The notes beneath the pieces were generated by a model that saw nothing but the letters and a program-made list of their open reading frames with translations, ran no database searches and had not been told where the DNA came from. The position numbers were made by a program, and so were the translations under genes. Positions 45,117-56,196 of a stretch of DNA of 64,000 bases are shown here, piece after piece; positions within the stretch are counted from its first letter, which is position 1, and each line of letters begins with the position of its first letter. The stretch spans positions 299,631-363,630 of the forward strand of contig WHUZ01000063.1 of NCBI GenBank assembly GCA_015179045.1. Reading direction: 5' to 3'. The DNA is from Kalaharituber pfeilii. Lineage: Eukaryota; Ascomycota; Pezizomycetes; Pezizales; Pezizaceae.

Positions 45117-45546
45117 TCGAGGAAAATGAAGATTTGGAAATAGTAGGATGCACATGAATACGTTTTGAGCAGCACGATCAAGAAAAGGCTAGCTAGGTAC
45201 AGTTAAAATACGGAGATAGAATATAGAATAAGAAGGTTTATTTCTGTCCGACAATGCATATGCAGACGGGACCTGATGGGGAATCACAAACCAATACGGA
45301 AGGCACTTCCCACACTGCCTCGCCAAGTGTCCTACGACGCGGTCGATGGTGGACGGCGCTTAAGCTCACCGACTCCAAAAAGGCCTCTTGCGACAGTTCG
45401 ACTCCAAGGAAACCATATCGTCCTCCTGCAATCAATTCATGTCAAACAATCCCTTCTATCCCAAATCCCCCACCATGCGAGTATCGTGCGTTCTATTGAA
45501 GTTCTTGGCTACTATATTCCTCGGGTATGTACTAGAGCCCTATCTA

Positions 45547-45940
45547 CAGTGCTGCACCTAGAAACCGATTAAAAATACCGGGAAACCGATCAAATCCATT
45601 GAGCTACGTACAGAATTTGTAGCACATGAAGGGTGACATATTCTCGCATGTGTCTAATCACATACTATCATATACTTTTGAGTCACCATATGTCAATGAG
45701 ATTACCTGAGGCCTTTGCATCTCAATTTATACTCTGTTGCTTATGCTAAACAAGTATACCAAGTTTTGTGGCTATCAGACTAATATGCAAAAAGTTATTG
45801 TGATGCCAAAGAGTACATTTTTACTTACTCAGGTTGATGGCAGTATTAAGCTTTATCTCATGAGAAAGAAGTACAGAGACTCTGTAAAGCTATATAATAG
45901 AGATACATAGATAGGGAAATGTCTTCTGAATGAATTGCAT
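45547..45940 (+). mobile_element. Partial copy of the foldback element at 57538-59578
   Basis: It starts after a TA with CAGTGCTGCACCTAGAAACC, has the subterminal duplicated AAACCGAT motifs and continues collinearly (GAGATTACCTGAGGCCTTTG, CTTACTCAGGTTGAT) to about 45940, where the LINE tail begins. It lacks a block of about 90 bp (with GCAAATGACCCTTGAGTGGG) that both arms of the 57.5-kb copy contain. Confidence 0.8.
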
Positions 45941-45941
45941 T

Positions 45942-46395
45942 TTTTTTTATATATATATCATTGATCGCTTGCCGCCCTATGAGCTATGGCGATTTAGTTA
46001 CATATGAGATATAGTAAGAAATAGAGAGAAATATAAGTATGAGAAGTAGTCTAACCCGTACATGGTAACACCTTAGAAGTAGATCCGTCAATGAGAAAAT
46101 TCAGGAAACGTCACGCCTGTCCTGCCCATTCCAATATTGCCCCCAGACCGTCGTCTTCCCCATTCGGTGGCCTGAGCAGTGTGTCTCTGCCTCCCGGCCA
46201 TTTCGTTTTCCAGATCCTGCACCTGTCCGGTACGTGATGTGGGGTCTCTTCCTCCTCCCCACACCACCTGCATTCCGGACCGTCTGTCTTTCCCAGACCG
46301 TATCGCCAATGTCGTCGTCCTTTGCCACCAAATATGCCCGCTAGCGTCGCGTCTTTGTGGCCTAATCTTTGTAGTGGTCTGTAATTCATCAATTT
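45942..46395 (-). mobile_element. 5'-truncated Tad-like LINE, 3' end
   Basis: The minus-strand frame 46392-46111 reads YRPLQRLGHKDATLAGIFGG, then PECRWCGEEEETPHHV and RCRIWKTKWPGG, the C-terminal zinc knuckle (C-x2-C-x8-H-x4-C) of the LINE ORF2. It is followed toward 45942 by the conserved tail (AAATCGCCATAGCTCATAGG) and an A-rich end. Confidence 0.85.
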
Positions 46396-47005
46396 TCGAC
46401 GTATTTAATTATAATATGTATAAAATAGACTTTCTTCTATATATATGAGGAATCAATTTTTGACATATTTAATATGCGCAAAATAGGATATTTTTCACAT
46501 GCTGGAGGAGATTGTTTTTGATGTATTTAACCTGTACAATGCATGAGAACCCTCTTTTCGATATATCTGCGCTACCATCGCTCACACTAAAGCTAGTGTA
46601 CACTGCAATATTCCGAATGAGTCGATGAATGAAAGGTACATTGTAGGTTTGAATATGCAGTACACTCAGATAAGAGCATGAGACCAGATGTGCAACAAGG
46701 TCTGCCCTGGGGATCTCTTCTTTCCGTCACTTGGATTCACTTGTGATCCAGGGTAGACTGTTCCGCAACTGGGGCATCTATACTTAGCTACCCCAGGCTT
46801 TTTGCATCACTTGCATCTCCGATTGAGTAAATACCGACCATGGCGGTAAGGGAACTGGGAGAGAGCTGAAATTACTGCTGTCGCAAGCTCCCCATTGTAG
46901 CAAAAGCCTTTTATATGCTGGCATATTGCGGATGGTTTTAAGATCCCCAGCCAGGTAATTCGCAAAGTATTCTAGAAGAACGTCATGCGCATTAACATTG
47001 CAAAT

Positions 47006-47082
47006 ATCTCCTCATAGCCCCTAGGGTGGCACACGAGTAATGATATTTTTTTCAAGAAACAATTAAAATATATAAAAAATAC
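47006..47082 (+). mobile_element. LINE tail (family A) with AT-rich tail
   Basis: CTCATAGCCCCTAGGGTGGC, then ACGAGTAATGATAT and an irregular A/T-rich tail. Direct repeats CATTGCAAAT flank it (46996-47005 and 47083-47092). Confidence 0.75.
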
Positions 47083-47130
47083 CATTGCAAATGCATACTC
47101 AATAACATTATGGATACCTTCCATCTACAG

Positions 47131-47193
47131 CCCTGCCATGGCGAACAGCTACAAGCGGGGTCACGTGAAATAAAAAAAAAAAAAAAAAAAAAA
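47131..47193 (+). mobile_element. Micro-retroposon, family B, copy 6 (cleanest example)
   Basis: CCCTGCCATGGCGAACAGCT, then ACAAGCGGGGTCACGTGAAA, then T and 22 A. It lies between perfect direct repeats CCTTCCATCTACAG (47117-47130 and 47194-47207). The non-tail part is only about 42 nt. Confidence 0.92.
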
Positions 47194-47423
47194 CCTTCCA
47201 TCTACAGCCAATCATTTTTTATGTGTGTAACCTCAAACGTCGGGTAAGGATCTACATTATTCATGACACTGGGCTAGCGTCTGGGCACGAGACTAACACT
47301 GGGCGTGCCAACAACCAAGGCGCTAGAGCCTCCTGCACGTGGCTGTGCTATAAGACGGGTGGTCTTCTATCTACATGCCGCTACGGTTTCGCACCACTAC
47401 ATTAATCTAAGGTTGACTACATC

Positions 47424-48381
47424 ATGGCTGCAAATCGCTCAGCAGGGAGAGACGTCCACATCTATAATGTCAATGATCCCGATACATTGATAGGTGGCCT
47501 CATTCTTACCAATGGTGTAACAAATGCGAGCTTTTACTCCATGGTGGAAATCATCTGCATCTTCAACCAGGGCTATTTCTTGAGGCGAGAAGATGGAACG
47601 GAGGTTCAGAGGAATGATCAGCCCCTTCGCCGAGGGAGTTATTTTATTGTTACAAATGGTAGGTATCTCTTTGGTTACTATTACGGTTGAGCTGGTATTG
47701 AATGTATAGCAGGGACGGTTACCATCAATAATGAGCCTTGGCTAGTCCGGACGATTTCAGTTTCTAGCGGAACTCGTGTTGCAGGGTTTCGTGATGCTAT
47801 TCGGCAGCGAGATAGGAGATGCGTTATCACCAGAAGGCCAGCCCTTAATGCTGAGTTTGGGAATTGGAGGGGCTTCGAAGCTGCGCATGTATTTCCTCTG
47901 GCATATGAAGGTCACTGGACTGAGAACAATTACGGACATTGGATTACCATTAATCCAGAGAATGAAGGATCAATTAATTCTGTGCAGAATGGAATGTTGT
48001 TGGATGCAGGGATTCACTCACTTTGGGATGGCTATGACGTGTCTATCAACCCGGATGTAAGTTAAATTTTTATCTTTCAATTGGTTGGCTAAGATGGAAT
48101 TACAGGATAACTACAAGATTGTTTGCTTCAGTCGGGATAGGCATGGCATTGCGGGGACCTATCTTGACCAGCAGTTTCTTCAAGACCCTAGTCGCCCAGT
48201 TGATCAGTTACTACGTTGGCACTTCCGGCAGGCAGTGTTGGCTAACATGAGGGGTGCCGGTGAGCCTGTGTTCGAGGTTGATTTTCCACCTGGCTCGGAT
48301 ATGATGGGGGAGATTAGGAGCGGGCCTATGGCTGCGGAGCGGATGGAGTTTGAACTGTTTAATCGTTTTGTAATGCAATAA
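47424..48381 (+). CDS. HNH_2-type nuclease-domain protein, 3 exons, 285 aa
   Basis: Exons 47424-47658, 47710-48056 and 48106-48381. Introns (51 and 49 nt) have GTAGGT/TATAG and GTAAGT/TACAG borders and keep frame. Residues 1-80 form the N-terminal domain common in these fungal proteins (VHIYNVNDPDTLIGGLILTN). The HNH_2 domain includes FRDAIRQRDRRCVITRR (Cys116), GFEAAHVFPLAYEGHW (His138), GSINSVQNGMLL (Asn172) and AGIHSLWDGYD (His181). The third exon (DNYKIVCFSRDRHGIAGTYL to the end) is the usual conserved C-terminal part. All expected catalytic positions are present and the gene looks intact. HNH_2 genes are numerous in many fungal genomes and often lie near repeats. Their biological role is not established, and DNA cleavage is inferred from the fold. 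Confidence 0.85.
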
Positions 48382-49024
48382 GTTATAGGCATTGGTAATC
48401 GCTGTTTGCTAGTATCAATGGAGATTATTCCCTCTAGATTTTACTGTGATTGAATTTTGGGGTTGGAAGGTGCGCAGCCACCTCCAAAGGAGCGTTGTCA
48501 ATTAATACTTATTTTTAAGTGATGATATTGTAAGTTAATTAGCGGATTTTGCTATGTCATGGCTAAGTGATTCGCTTAACCTTCAAAAAATAGCATTAGT
48601 CATCATATTTTAACCAAGAAGAACGCTTATCATAGATTTTGCTGCGTTGTTGAGACTACTCTCTGGAGGAACCGTTTTTGGCCACGCACGTGGGCAGTGT
48701 GCAGGACAAGAGGTCTCTGGTGCTTGAGATGGATCTTGAGGAGACATACTAAAATTCGCAAATAACTCGTAAACTTTCTCGGATGGGGAGATACCGTAAC
48801 CAGCAAAGTTTGGTTATTTAATCGAACTTTGCATGTGACACCAACCACAAACAATTTGTCGCCCCGGCAGCCTTGATTGATAAACACTCGCATTGCTTTT
48901 ACTGGAACTTTGCAAAATCTGCCTAAAATTTGCTGGTGAGTGACGAAGTAGTAAAGGTATTATTAGGATACGGAGGAAAGCACGGTATTAGGATTACAGT
49001 GGGCAGGATAGGATTTACTTTTTC
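48382..49024. other. Intergenic, no gene seen
   Basis: This is the 3' flank of the HNH gene. A minus-strand frame at 48893-48630 has no recognisable feature. Confidence 0.4.
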
Positions 49025-49585
49025 TGTTTTTTTCTTTTAATATCATTAATCGCGTGCCGCCCTAGGGGTTATGGCGATGTAAGAGAGATAGGAAATTAAC
49101 TAGCCTGTGATAAATAACATGACCTTCCCTTATGAATGTAACTGAGAATGAAATAAACAACAGCGCGACCTGACTTATTCCCTTCCCGCCCACGTTAGCA
49201 TTGCCACCAGCGGGTCCCCCTCATCCTCTTTTGCTTTCGGCGGTTCTCTCACCGCTTCCTGACCTCCAGGCCATTTCTGGCTCCACACCCTGCACTCCTC
49301 CCAGATGTGTGCTGGCGTTTCTTCCCCTTTCCCCGCACCAGCGGCACTCCGGGCCCTCCGCTTTACTGCCGTGAAGGCGGGGGATTCGGAAGGGGGGTGC
49401 AGCCCTGCGAACGAAAACTCCTTGAGGCGTTTGATGTTGAAACGGTCTGCGTAAACATAGATGCAAGTGTGGATAAAGATAGACGCAGGACCTCCGGCTC
49501 CTCTGAGTCTACGTGTTCGAGGCCAGTCATCCAACCGGTTACCGGGCCATTGATCAATGGCCCGGTCAGGCATTTCTTCCACAGA
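49025..49585 (-). pseudogene. Tad-like LINE 3' end, frameshifted
   Basis: The minus strand encodes the ORF2 tail split between frames: ECRWCGE in one, then EETPAHIWEECRVWSQKWPG in another. The stretch is followed by the 3' UTR and the family-A tail (ACATCGCCATAACCCCTAGG, then GCGATTAATGATATTAAAAG) near 49030-49085. Sequence upstream of about 49380 is not LINE-like and includes a perfect palindrome at 49541-49566. Confidence 0.75.
49541..49566. repeat. Perfect 26-bp palindrome
   Basis: ACCGGGCCATTGA is followed directly by its exact reverse complement TCAATGGCCCGGT, with no spacer. Such palindromes may be protein-binding sites or insertion scars. The role here is unknown. Confidence 0.9.
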
Positions 49586-49737
49586 AGGTGAGTGACCTAG
49601 ATTAATGAATGAACTACCTCGTAATGTGAAAATTCTGCACTTACCGCCGCTCCTGCCTCATTGTCGGTCTTGGCCAATATTCCTGATGTGTATAAGGATT
49701 GTTTAACCATTCTGTCAACTACAATAATAATCAATGT

Positions 49738-50470
49738 CTAAATCAGTGACCCTGCCACCGCAAGGTCCTCGTTAACCTTTTGAATGCTCGCCAATACTTT
49801 GTCTCTCCTCGTGGAATTGAAAGCTGACTTTATGTTGTCTCCAGCTATTGCTGTCCACCGGTCCTTCCCCATCTGTTCTTTCTCCTCTTTCAGTACAGTA
49901 CCTGCATGCGAGTAATGACATAAAAACAAATCCATCAGTACCTGCCGCTGTAGATCCTCTGCCCCCCGGGCTGGTCCCCCTCCAATCTGTGCCTCGTGGG
50001 AGGGTACCTCCTGAGGCTGTAGGATGTACTACTACTTTCTGCCCCAGCTTTGCCACAGTGTTTAGTATTGTTATTGGCCTCCAGCTCCCACCTGACGCCT
50101 GTCCCGGCCCTTCTAAAGGATCATCACCACTTCAAAGCCCCTTTGCTAGGCTATATTCTCCGTTTATATAGTCAACGATTCTCTCCCTGACTGCCTCCCA
50201 GAGCACTGTCCCTTTTAGCTTCTTCAAGAGTCCGTACTGCATTCCATCTGGTTTTCTTTTCTTTAAATGGTCACTTACCATACTGACATGTATAGTGCTA
50301 GAAACTTCGCTCAGTTTACGTGATTTCTTAACTGACAAAAATAGTACTATGAACATCCTCGTTTTCCTCTTGATGTACCTCATCATCTGAGTCGTCTGTA
50401 GTCCGATTTTGACATTCCACATCAGGATGCCAAGAAGGTCAATAGATACGTAGGCCCTTTCTACAGCCAC
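49738..50470 (-). pseudogene. LINE ORF2 fragment (start of reverse transcriptase)
   Basis: Minus-strand frames at 50470-50132, 50056-49772 and 49935-49738 join with shifts. They give PDGMQYGLLKKLKG, then ASGGSWRPITILNTVAKLGQ, then DNIKSAFNSTRRDKVLASIQ, matching the RT fingers/palm motifs (x-RPI-x-LN and D-x-K-x-AFN). It is out of contact with the 3' end at 49025-49585 by an internal deletion or other insertion. Decayed. Confidence 0.7.
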
Positions 50471-51785
50471 ATCGCCGGAGTATACATCCTTTACAGATCC
50501 CTAAGGCAAATTACCAACTTGAGTAGTGTTGTCACATTGAGATAAGGTTTTTCATACTACAGTACGTAATGCTATTGATGCCAAAGTGGGATCCTCAGGT
50601 GGAAAGGTTGCCAGTTCTTCTGCTTGGACCCGGGTATGACTATAGTGAGATATTCTGTAGTATAATTGTGATTCAAGCGTCCGAACCAGGTTTGTAAAAG
50701 ATGTTTATCAGAGCGAGACTTGCCAACAATACGACAAAAGGTCGATTGCAGTGTTGTAGAGACTAGAGGTAAGGTTCAAATTCTTGCTGATTATCTGGAC
50801 TGAAGGCTTAACAAGTTGAGGAGGCATCTTGAAAGGGCAAGCAGAGAAAGTAATGAGTGGAGGTTTGGTGACCTTGGGTTGGAACGAGGAGGAGGAGGGA
50901 CCGCTGTTTCACCTTACACAGGACAGGAAGAGGTGCGAGTAAGGAAGGGAGTGAAGGGAATGCGGTGACAGTGAATATTTCGAGGCATCCTGTAACTATT
51001 TAGGATCTTATATACTGAATCAGTATATTCGCCAAGACAGATTACGGGAGCGGATACATCTGGTTCTCTGTAGGGCGGTGTGGTAGGCGGCGGCGCCTAA
51101 CTGCTATAACCGTGCTGGCGCTGGGCTCAAGGAAGTCGCAGGTCACAAGGGTTGTACAGTAAGCGAATACTGGGGATGAGGGTAAGGCTGAAGGAAGTGT
51201 AATCAGAAATGGATATTTGGTCAGCCAGTGGTATAAGAGGTGGTGATCCTCTACAGCTCTTCGTTCTCAACAATCCAGTTCCTTACTACACATCTAGTTA
51301 TTCTATTCTATGATTTAGTTCTTTATTCCTGTCTTCAGTTCTCCTTTGCTTTCACTTATTCTTTACGCAGCTTGCCTTTATGTTCTTGCTGATCACCTTC
51401 TACTATATTTAATACATACAAACATCAGTTGTTCTTGCATTACTTGTACACTCACACTTGCAGATATGATCAATTCAGCACCACACAGTACAACTGAAAT
51501 ATCCCTTTGAGGTGAATTGCCCAGTGACCTCCCAGCAAAGGACCCACGGCTGGTGAGCAATGGTCGGCAGTACCCCCTGACCCGCTCATAGCGGCGATCA
51601 ATACAGATTTTTCACTCAAGTACGTAAGGCATTTATTCGGAATTCGGTCCAGTAGCCCGGGCCAGCCAGCACAAATATGGATGGCCCGCGCCACTCATCC
51701 TGGATAACCAGACTACAACTTGGAATGCGGACCACTGACCCGGTCAGTCATGAGTGGCCCGCTAAGATAACTGGCCCCGAACAGA
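50471..51785. other. Intergenic, no supported gene
   Basis: Contains a pyrimidine-rich stretch at 51240-51440 and GC-rich sequence with GGCCCG-type partial inverted motifs at 51650-51780. No repeat partner was identified. Confidence 0.35.
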
Positions 51786-51789
51786 ACTA

Positions 51790-52245
51790 CTAATAATCTC
51801 AGACTCCAGAGTGGCAATCGACAAGCTGCAAAAGATTGCTGAGGGAAGGCCTACACCAGACGGACCCGCCCACGCAGTAAGGAGAGCATGGGAGGGGAGA
51901 ATAGCTCAGGGGGCTGGATGTGGTAGTAATGTGGGTTAAGGGACACAAGGGACTGAAGGGGAGCGAGGAGGCGGACAGAGCAGCAAAGATCGCCATGTTC
52001 CTACAGTACCAGGACGAGATGGTCACAGAAGCGGGCATGCGCCAGTCAGCCAAAGCATGGCAAGCAGAGGAAAGAAACAGATTGAGACTGAGTTACATAC
52101 CTCTAAAGGGGCTGGGCCATGGGGTACGCACTCTGGCAGGCCTGCTAGGAGGCAAAGGACGGTTGGCCTAGGGTCACAAGATAGGCAAGGTGGATGGGCT
52201 AGATTGCAGATGGTGCGGAGAAGAGGAGGAGACGGCATCACACAT
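51790..52245 (+). pseudogene. LINE ORF2 fragment: RNase H and C-terminal zinc knuckle
   Basis: Plus-strand frames give ISDSRVAIDKLQKIAEGRPT (RNase H Asp strand), then VMWVKGHKGLKGSEEADRAA (RNase H His/Asp motif), then LSYIPLKGLGHGVRTLAGLL and CRWCGEEEETASHMF. Frames change around 51915 and a stop interrupts at about 52169. It runs straight into the minisatellite at 52250-52700. Confidence 0.75.
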
Positions 52246-52319
52246 GTTCCAGCTTCAAGTTGCCAGTTGACACTGCTGGAATTGCCTCTCATTCTGGCGC
52301 CAAGTTCAACTGTGACATG

Positions 52320-52700
52320 GAAAAGGTGCCGATGCACTGAGAATGTATTTGTTGACGCAACTATTATAATACATATTTACAGGCATGGCAGACCCCTCTC
52401 GATAGCGTGAGATAAGCTCAACTTAACACATATAACAGGTTTTTCTTAACGGTATGAGATATGGTAATATAAGCTCAACTTAACAGGTATGACAGGTTCA
52501 CCTCGATGGTGCAAGATATGGCACAATGAGTTGAATTTCACAGGTATGGCAGGCCCCTCTTAGCACAAGATACTTCAGAATCAGCTCTATTGACAGGTAT
52601 AGCAGAGCTCTCTGCTAGCGAGAGATAGCAGAATATGACAGCTATGGCAGCTCTTCTCGATGGCGTGTAGATGCATTACAGCGAGCTGTGGCAACATAGG
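52320..52700 (-). repeat. Minisatellite, same family as 10740-12770, opposite orientation
   Basis: Read on the plus strand: GACAGGTATGGCAGGCCCCT, GATGGTGCAAGATA, CAGAATGAGC-like and AGCTCTATTGACAGGTATAG blocks recur at roughly 55-60 bp. These are the reverse complement of the 10.7-12.8-kb units. It starts where one LINE fragment ends and stops at the target duplication of the next. Confidence 0.8.
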
Positions 52701-52721
52701 CTATATTTACATAACAGAGCT

Positions 52722-53335
52722 GGCAGACAGAGCGGCAAAGATAGGCACACACCTCCAATATCATGACGAAATCATTACCGAAGCGGGGACACGACAACTA
52801 TCAAGAACCTGGAGAGCCGCGGAGAGGAACCGACTGGAACTCAGCTACAGACCACTAACAAGGCTGGGGCGAAGAGTATCAACACTAGCAGGCATACTGG
52901 GGGGCAAGGGGCTGAGAAAGTGGCAACACACAATTGGCAAAGCAGATAGCCCGGAATGCCGACGGTGCGGAGAAGAGGAGGAATCCACCACACACGTGCT
53001 CAACAGGTGCAGGATATGGAAAAGAAAATGGCCAGGAGGGATGGCAGATCTAATTGAGCCACCCAAGAGCAAGGACAAGGACCCTCTGGTAGATATACTA
53101 GAAATAGCTATCACCTATTATTTATTTCCCTTACTACTACCTTTTTCCTATTACTGACGGAAATTTTTCCTATCACTGACTTCTCTTCTATTACTGATTA
53201 TGGGTGACGGAGATTATTTCCTTAGTTTTTCTTTTATATGTACCTAATCTCGCCATAGCCCCTAGGGCGGCACGCGAGTAATGATATAAAAATAAAATAA
53301 ATAAATAAATAAAAAATAAATTAAAAAATAAATAA
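52722..53335 (+). mobile_element. 5'-truncated Tad-like LINE with full 3' end, 614 bp
   Basis: The frame from 52722 reads LADRAAKIGTHLQYHDEI (RNase H end), LSYRPLTRLGRRVSTLAGIL, PECRRCGEEEESTTHVLNRC (C-x2-C-x8-H-x4-C) and RIWKRKWPGGMADLIEPPKS, ending with a stop near 53157. A 3' UTR follows, then the tail (TCGCCATAGCCCCTAGGGCG, GCACGCGAGTAATGATAT) and an A/AAT-rich end. Perfect 11-bp target duplications ATAACAGAGCT lie at 52711-52721 and 53336-53346. This copy ties the family-A tail to a LINE ORF2. Confidence 0.9.
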
Positions 53336-53346
53336 ATAACAGAGCT

Positions 53347-53936
53347 AAAGTGGTAGGGCAATAGACGATGGCATGGCATGGTAAAATGATGAAATAGTAT
53401 CTGTATATAGATCACAATAGCTACAAAAAATAATCAGTTGTTCAATGTGGCATGGCATCTGCAGGGTGAATGGCATTACCTGTATATAGGTCCCTATGCT
53501 GATGAGAAGAGTAGGCATGCCTAGTTTTTGAGAAGTATTATCAATTACGCCCTGGGCGAGAGAAGTAATTTTAGTTACACTGGGCGCAATAGGGTGCTAT
53601 ACATGATCGCATTATACATTAAGCATGCAATAGAAGTGTTTCAATATGCCGGGTGCCGTAGGCGCTCCAGGTGAACCCGCCGTGCCACGGACACAGGGTT
53701 TCCACCCAGCGGAGATATTATTTTTGCTGATGGGTATTGGATGAGAATGAGTGGAAGGATAGGTGGTTCATGTTACAAGATGCTTATACTATAGACTGAA
53801 AGATATATATATTTTGTTATCTGTTAACTTCAGTTTTTTTTTTTTTTTTTAATTTTTTTTTTTAATTTTATTTTTAATTTTATTTATTTATTTTTATGAA
53901 ATATTAATCGCACAGGGCATTTATCTCTGGCGGGTG
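53347..53936. other. Intergenic with a T-rich low-complexity tract
   Basis: A T/AT-rich run at about 53834-53896 is followed by a TATTAATCGCACAGGGC stretch that may be a degenerate family-A tail on the minus strand. No gene. Confidence 0.4.
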
Positions 53937-53938
53937 TA

Positions 53939-55822
53939 ACGTGCCCGAAGTAGTAACGATCTGCCCCCCTGTAACGATCCATTCTCTTGGCACTCCTCGT
54001 CATACATTCCTCGCTCTACTACGTATTTTGGATATATTGTAATTATAGAAATTGCTTAACATTATACTAATTTGATATCGCTGAATCAGAATTTGCTATC
54101 ATGATGAGGAAAAAATCAAAATTCCAATATTTACAACCAAATTCATCATTATTCACCTAATTTGAGCCCTCCCTGTATATAGCATAGCTCAACATTCTCG
54201 AAATCAGAAAAATAATATAGAAAACTAGTAATTCTCATCCATCTAGGGCTGGCCTTTTTATTAGAAGTCAACAATTGCATATACAGATCATATGGGATGC
54301 AGTGCACCTTCAATTGTTTAGAAGTAGTTTATATTCCTGAGCTAATCTCCATACCTTGATCTGACCTTCAGTGTTCCTAGACTCCTTAAGTGATTCAGGA
54401 ATACCGGGACTTGAAGTAGTAGTAGTTGAAGCACTAGGGGTGGTAACAGTAACTCCTTCTGAGGTGTCAGGTATGACAGAAGAGACCTGTGGCTCAAATC
54501 TGCTGCTGGAACCTTCTTCTACCCACCCCCCCCTCCAGTATTCAGACCCTCCTACCTCATGACCTAAAGATCTTTCTCAGCCCTAGTCTCACATGTGAGT
54601 TCCGCCATAGTGTCTTTTTGTACCTTGCTCAGCTGCAGCCATCTCTCTCTATTTTCGTTCCTCTTTTGCCTTACTTTCTTACTCCATCGCTACTAACTAC
54701 TTTGCATATCAGCGGCTTCTTTCTTATCCTAAACTATTTTCGCACCTTCCGGAGTTTCTCTTCCTCCTTTCTGACCTTCGATGGTGCTCTCTGTTTCCTT
54801 TTCGACATCTCCTACTATTTTTTTCCTTCTATTTCCAGTATTGTTTTAACTTCAGCTCGAGGCGGTATAGGAGGAAGTGAGTGAATATAACGTCTTGGGC
54901 GTCTTGGGCGCAGTGAACCGCATGGTCTGTATCCCACCAGATCAGTAAAAAAACACTTGACTAGTGACGTTTACTAGTCCTCTACATAGCTCATTTAGCA
55001 ATACGCTCATATATTTGCTGTCGCATTTCGCATGCGTCGTATATACGCTCTATCGGCCACCCGAGGTGACCTATGACAGAGGGAAAGTAAGGCAAAAGAA
55101 GAACGAAAATAGAGAGAGATGGCTGCAGCTGAGCAAGGTACAAAAAGACACTATGGCGGAACTCACATGTGAGACTAGGGCTGAGAAAGATCTTTAGGTC
55201 ATGAGGTAGGAGGGTCTGAATACTGGAGGGGGGGGTGGGTAGAAGAAGGTTCCAGCAGCAGATTTGAGCCACAGGTCTCTTCTGTCATACCTGACACCTC
55301 AGAAGGAGTTACTGTTACCACCCCTAGTGCTTCAACTACTACTACTTCAAGTCCCGGTATTCCTGAATCACTTGAGGAGTCTAAGAACACTGAAGGTCAG
55401 ATCAAGGTGTGGAGATTAGCTCAGGAATATAAACTACTTCTATACAATTGAAGGTGCACTGCATCCCATATGATCTGTATATGCAATTGTTGACTTCTAA
55501 TAAAAATACCAGCCCTAGATGGATGAGAATTACTAGTTTTCTATATTATTTTCTGATTTCGAGGATGTTGAGCTATGCTATATACAGGGAGGACTCAAAT
55601 TAGGTGAATAATGATAAATTTAGTTGTAAATATTGGAATTTTGATTTTTTCTTCATTATAATAGCAAATTCTGATTCAGCGATATCAAATTGGTATAATG
55701 TTAAGCAATTTCTATAGTTGCAATATATCCAAATAAAAGTAGTAGAGGGAGGAATGCATGACGAGGAGTGCCCAGAGAGTGGATCGTTACAGGGGGGCAG
55801 ATCGTTACCACATCGGGCACGC
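53939..55822. mobile_element. Foldback element, 1884 bp, with arms of about 690-750 bp
   Basis: TA (53937-53938 and 55823-55824) flanks ends reading (A/G)CGTGCCCGA(A/T)GT. Arms align from the ends to about 54670 and 55075, including AACGATCTGCCCCCCTGTAA, TTGGCACTCCTCGTCAT, ATTTGATATCGCTGAATCAG and a CAGCTGCAGCCATCTCTCTC block. Because the arms are inverted, the same small frame appears on both strands (54371-54562 plus, 55199-55390 minus; GLEVVVVEALGVVTVTPSEV), differing by one residue. On one strand the inner sequence reads as a Lys/Arg/Glu-rich tail (MSKRKQRAPSKVRKEEEKLR) like the end of a pogo transposase. Confidence 0.88.
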
Positions 55823-56196
55823 TACCGGTATATTGTTGGGTTGCAACGGACTTTCGACTTTTGGCAATTTGTAACTCCCGGCCGCCGGGTGTCGCACCTT
55901 AGAGCCTGTGAGTATTTTCCCCTAACCCCGAGAACATAGCCTAGCAACGATGAATAACGGTCCTCACTTGGCTGGATGCCTGACATATGCATAAGTGGAG
56001 ACGTTTGTTGCTTTTTTTCAGTCACGTCACAAATTGAAACAGATTTGGGTAAAATCAAATCATCAACAGTGCACCTTCAGATTGAATTACGACTACAAAG
56101 TTTCCACTTGGTCAGTCATAGTTTACTGCATTTCCACATCAATACTTCCTAGCAATGGATCAGTAAATGTTAACAGCTGTAACAGTCACAGGCAAC

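Larger units (their letters stand above)
46396..47423. other. Intergenic upstream of the HNH gene
   Basis: No gene was found. It contains family-A and family-B micro-insertions (47006 and 47131) and, 130 bases before the HNH start codon, the recurrent motif as GGGCACGAGACTA (47283-47295). Confidence 0.45.
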
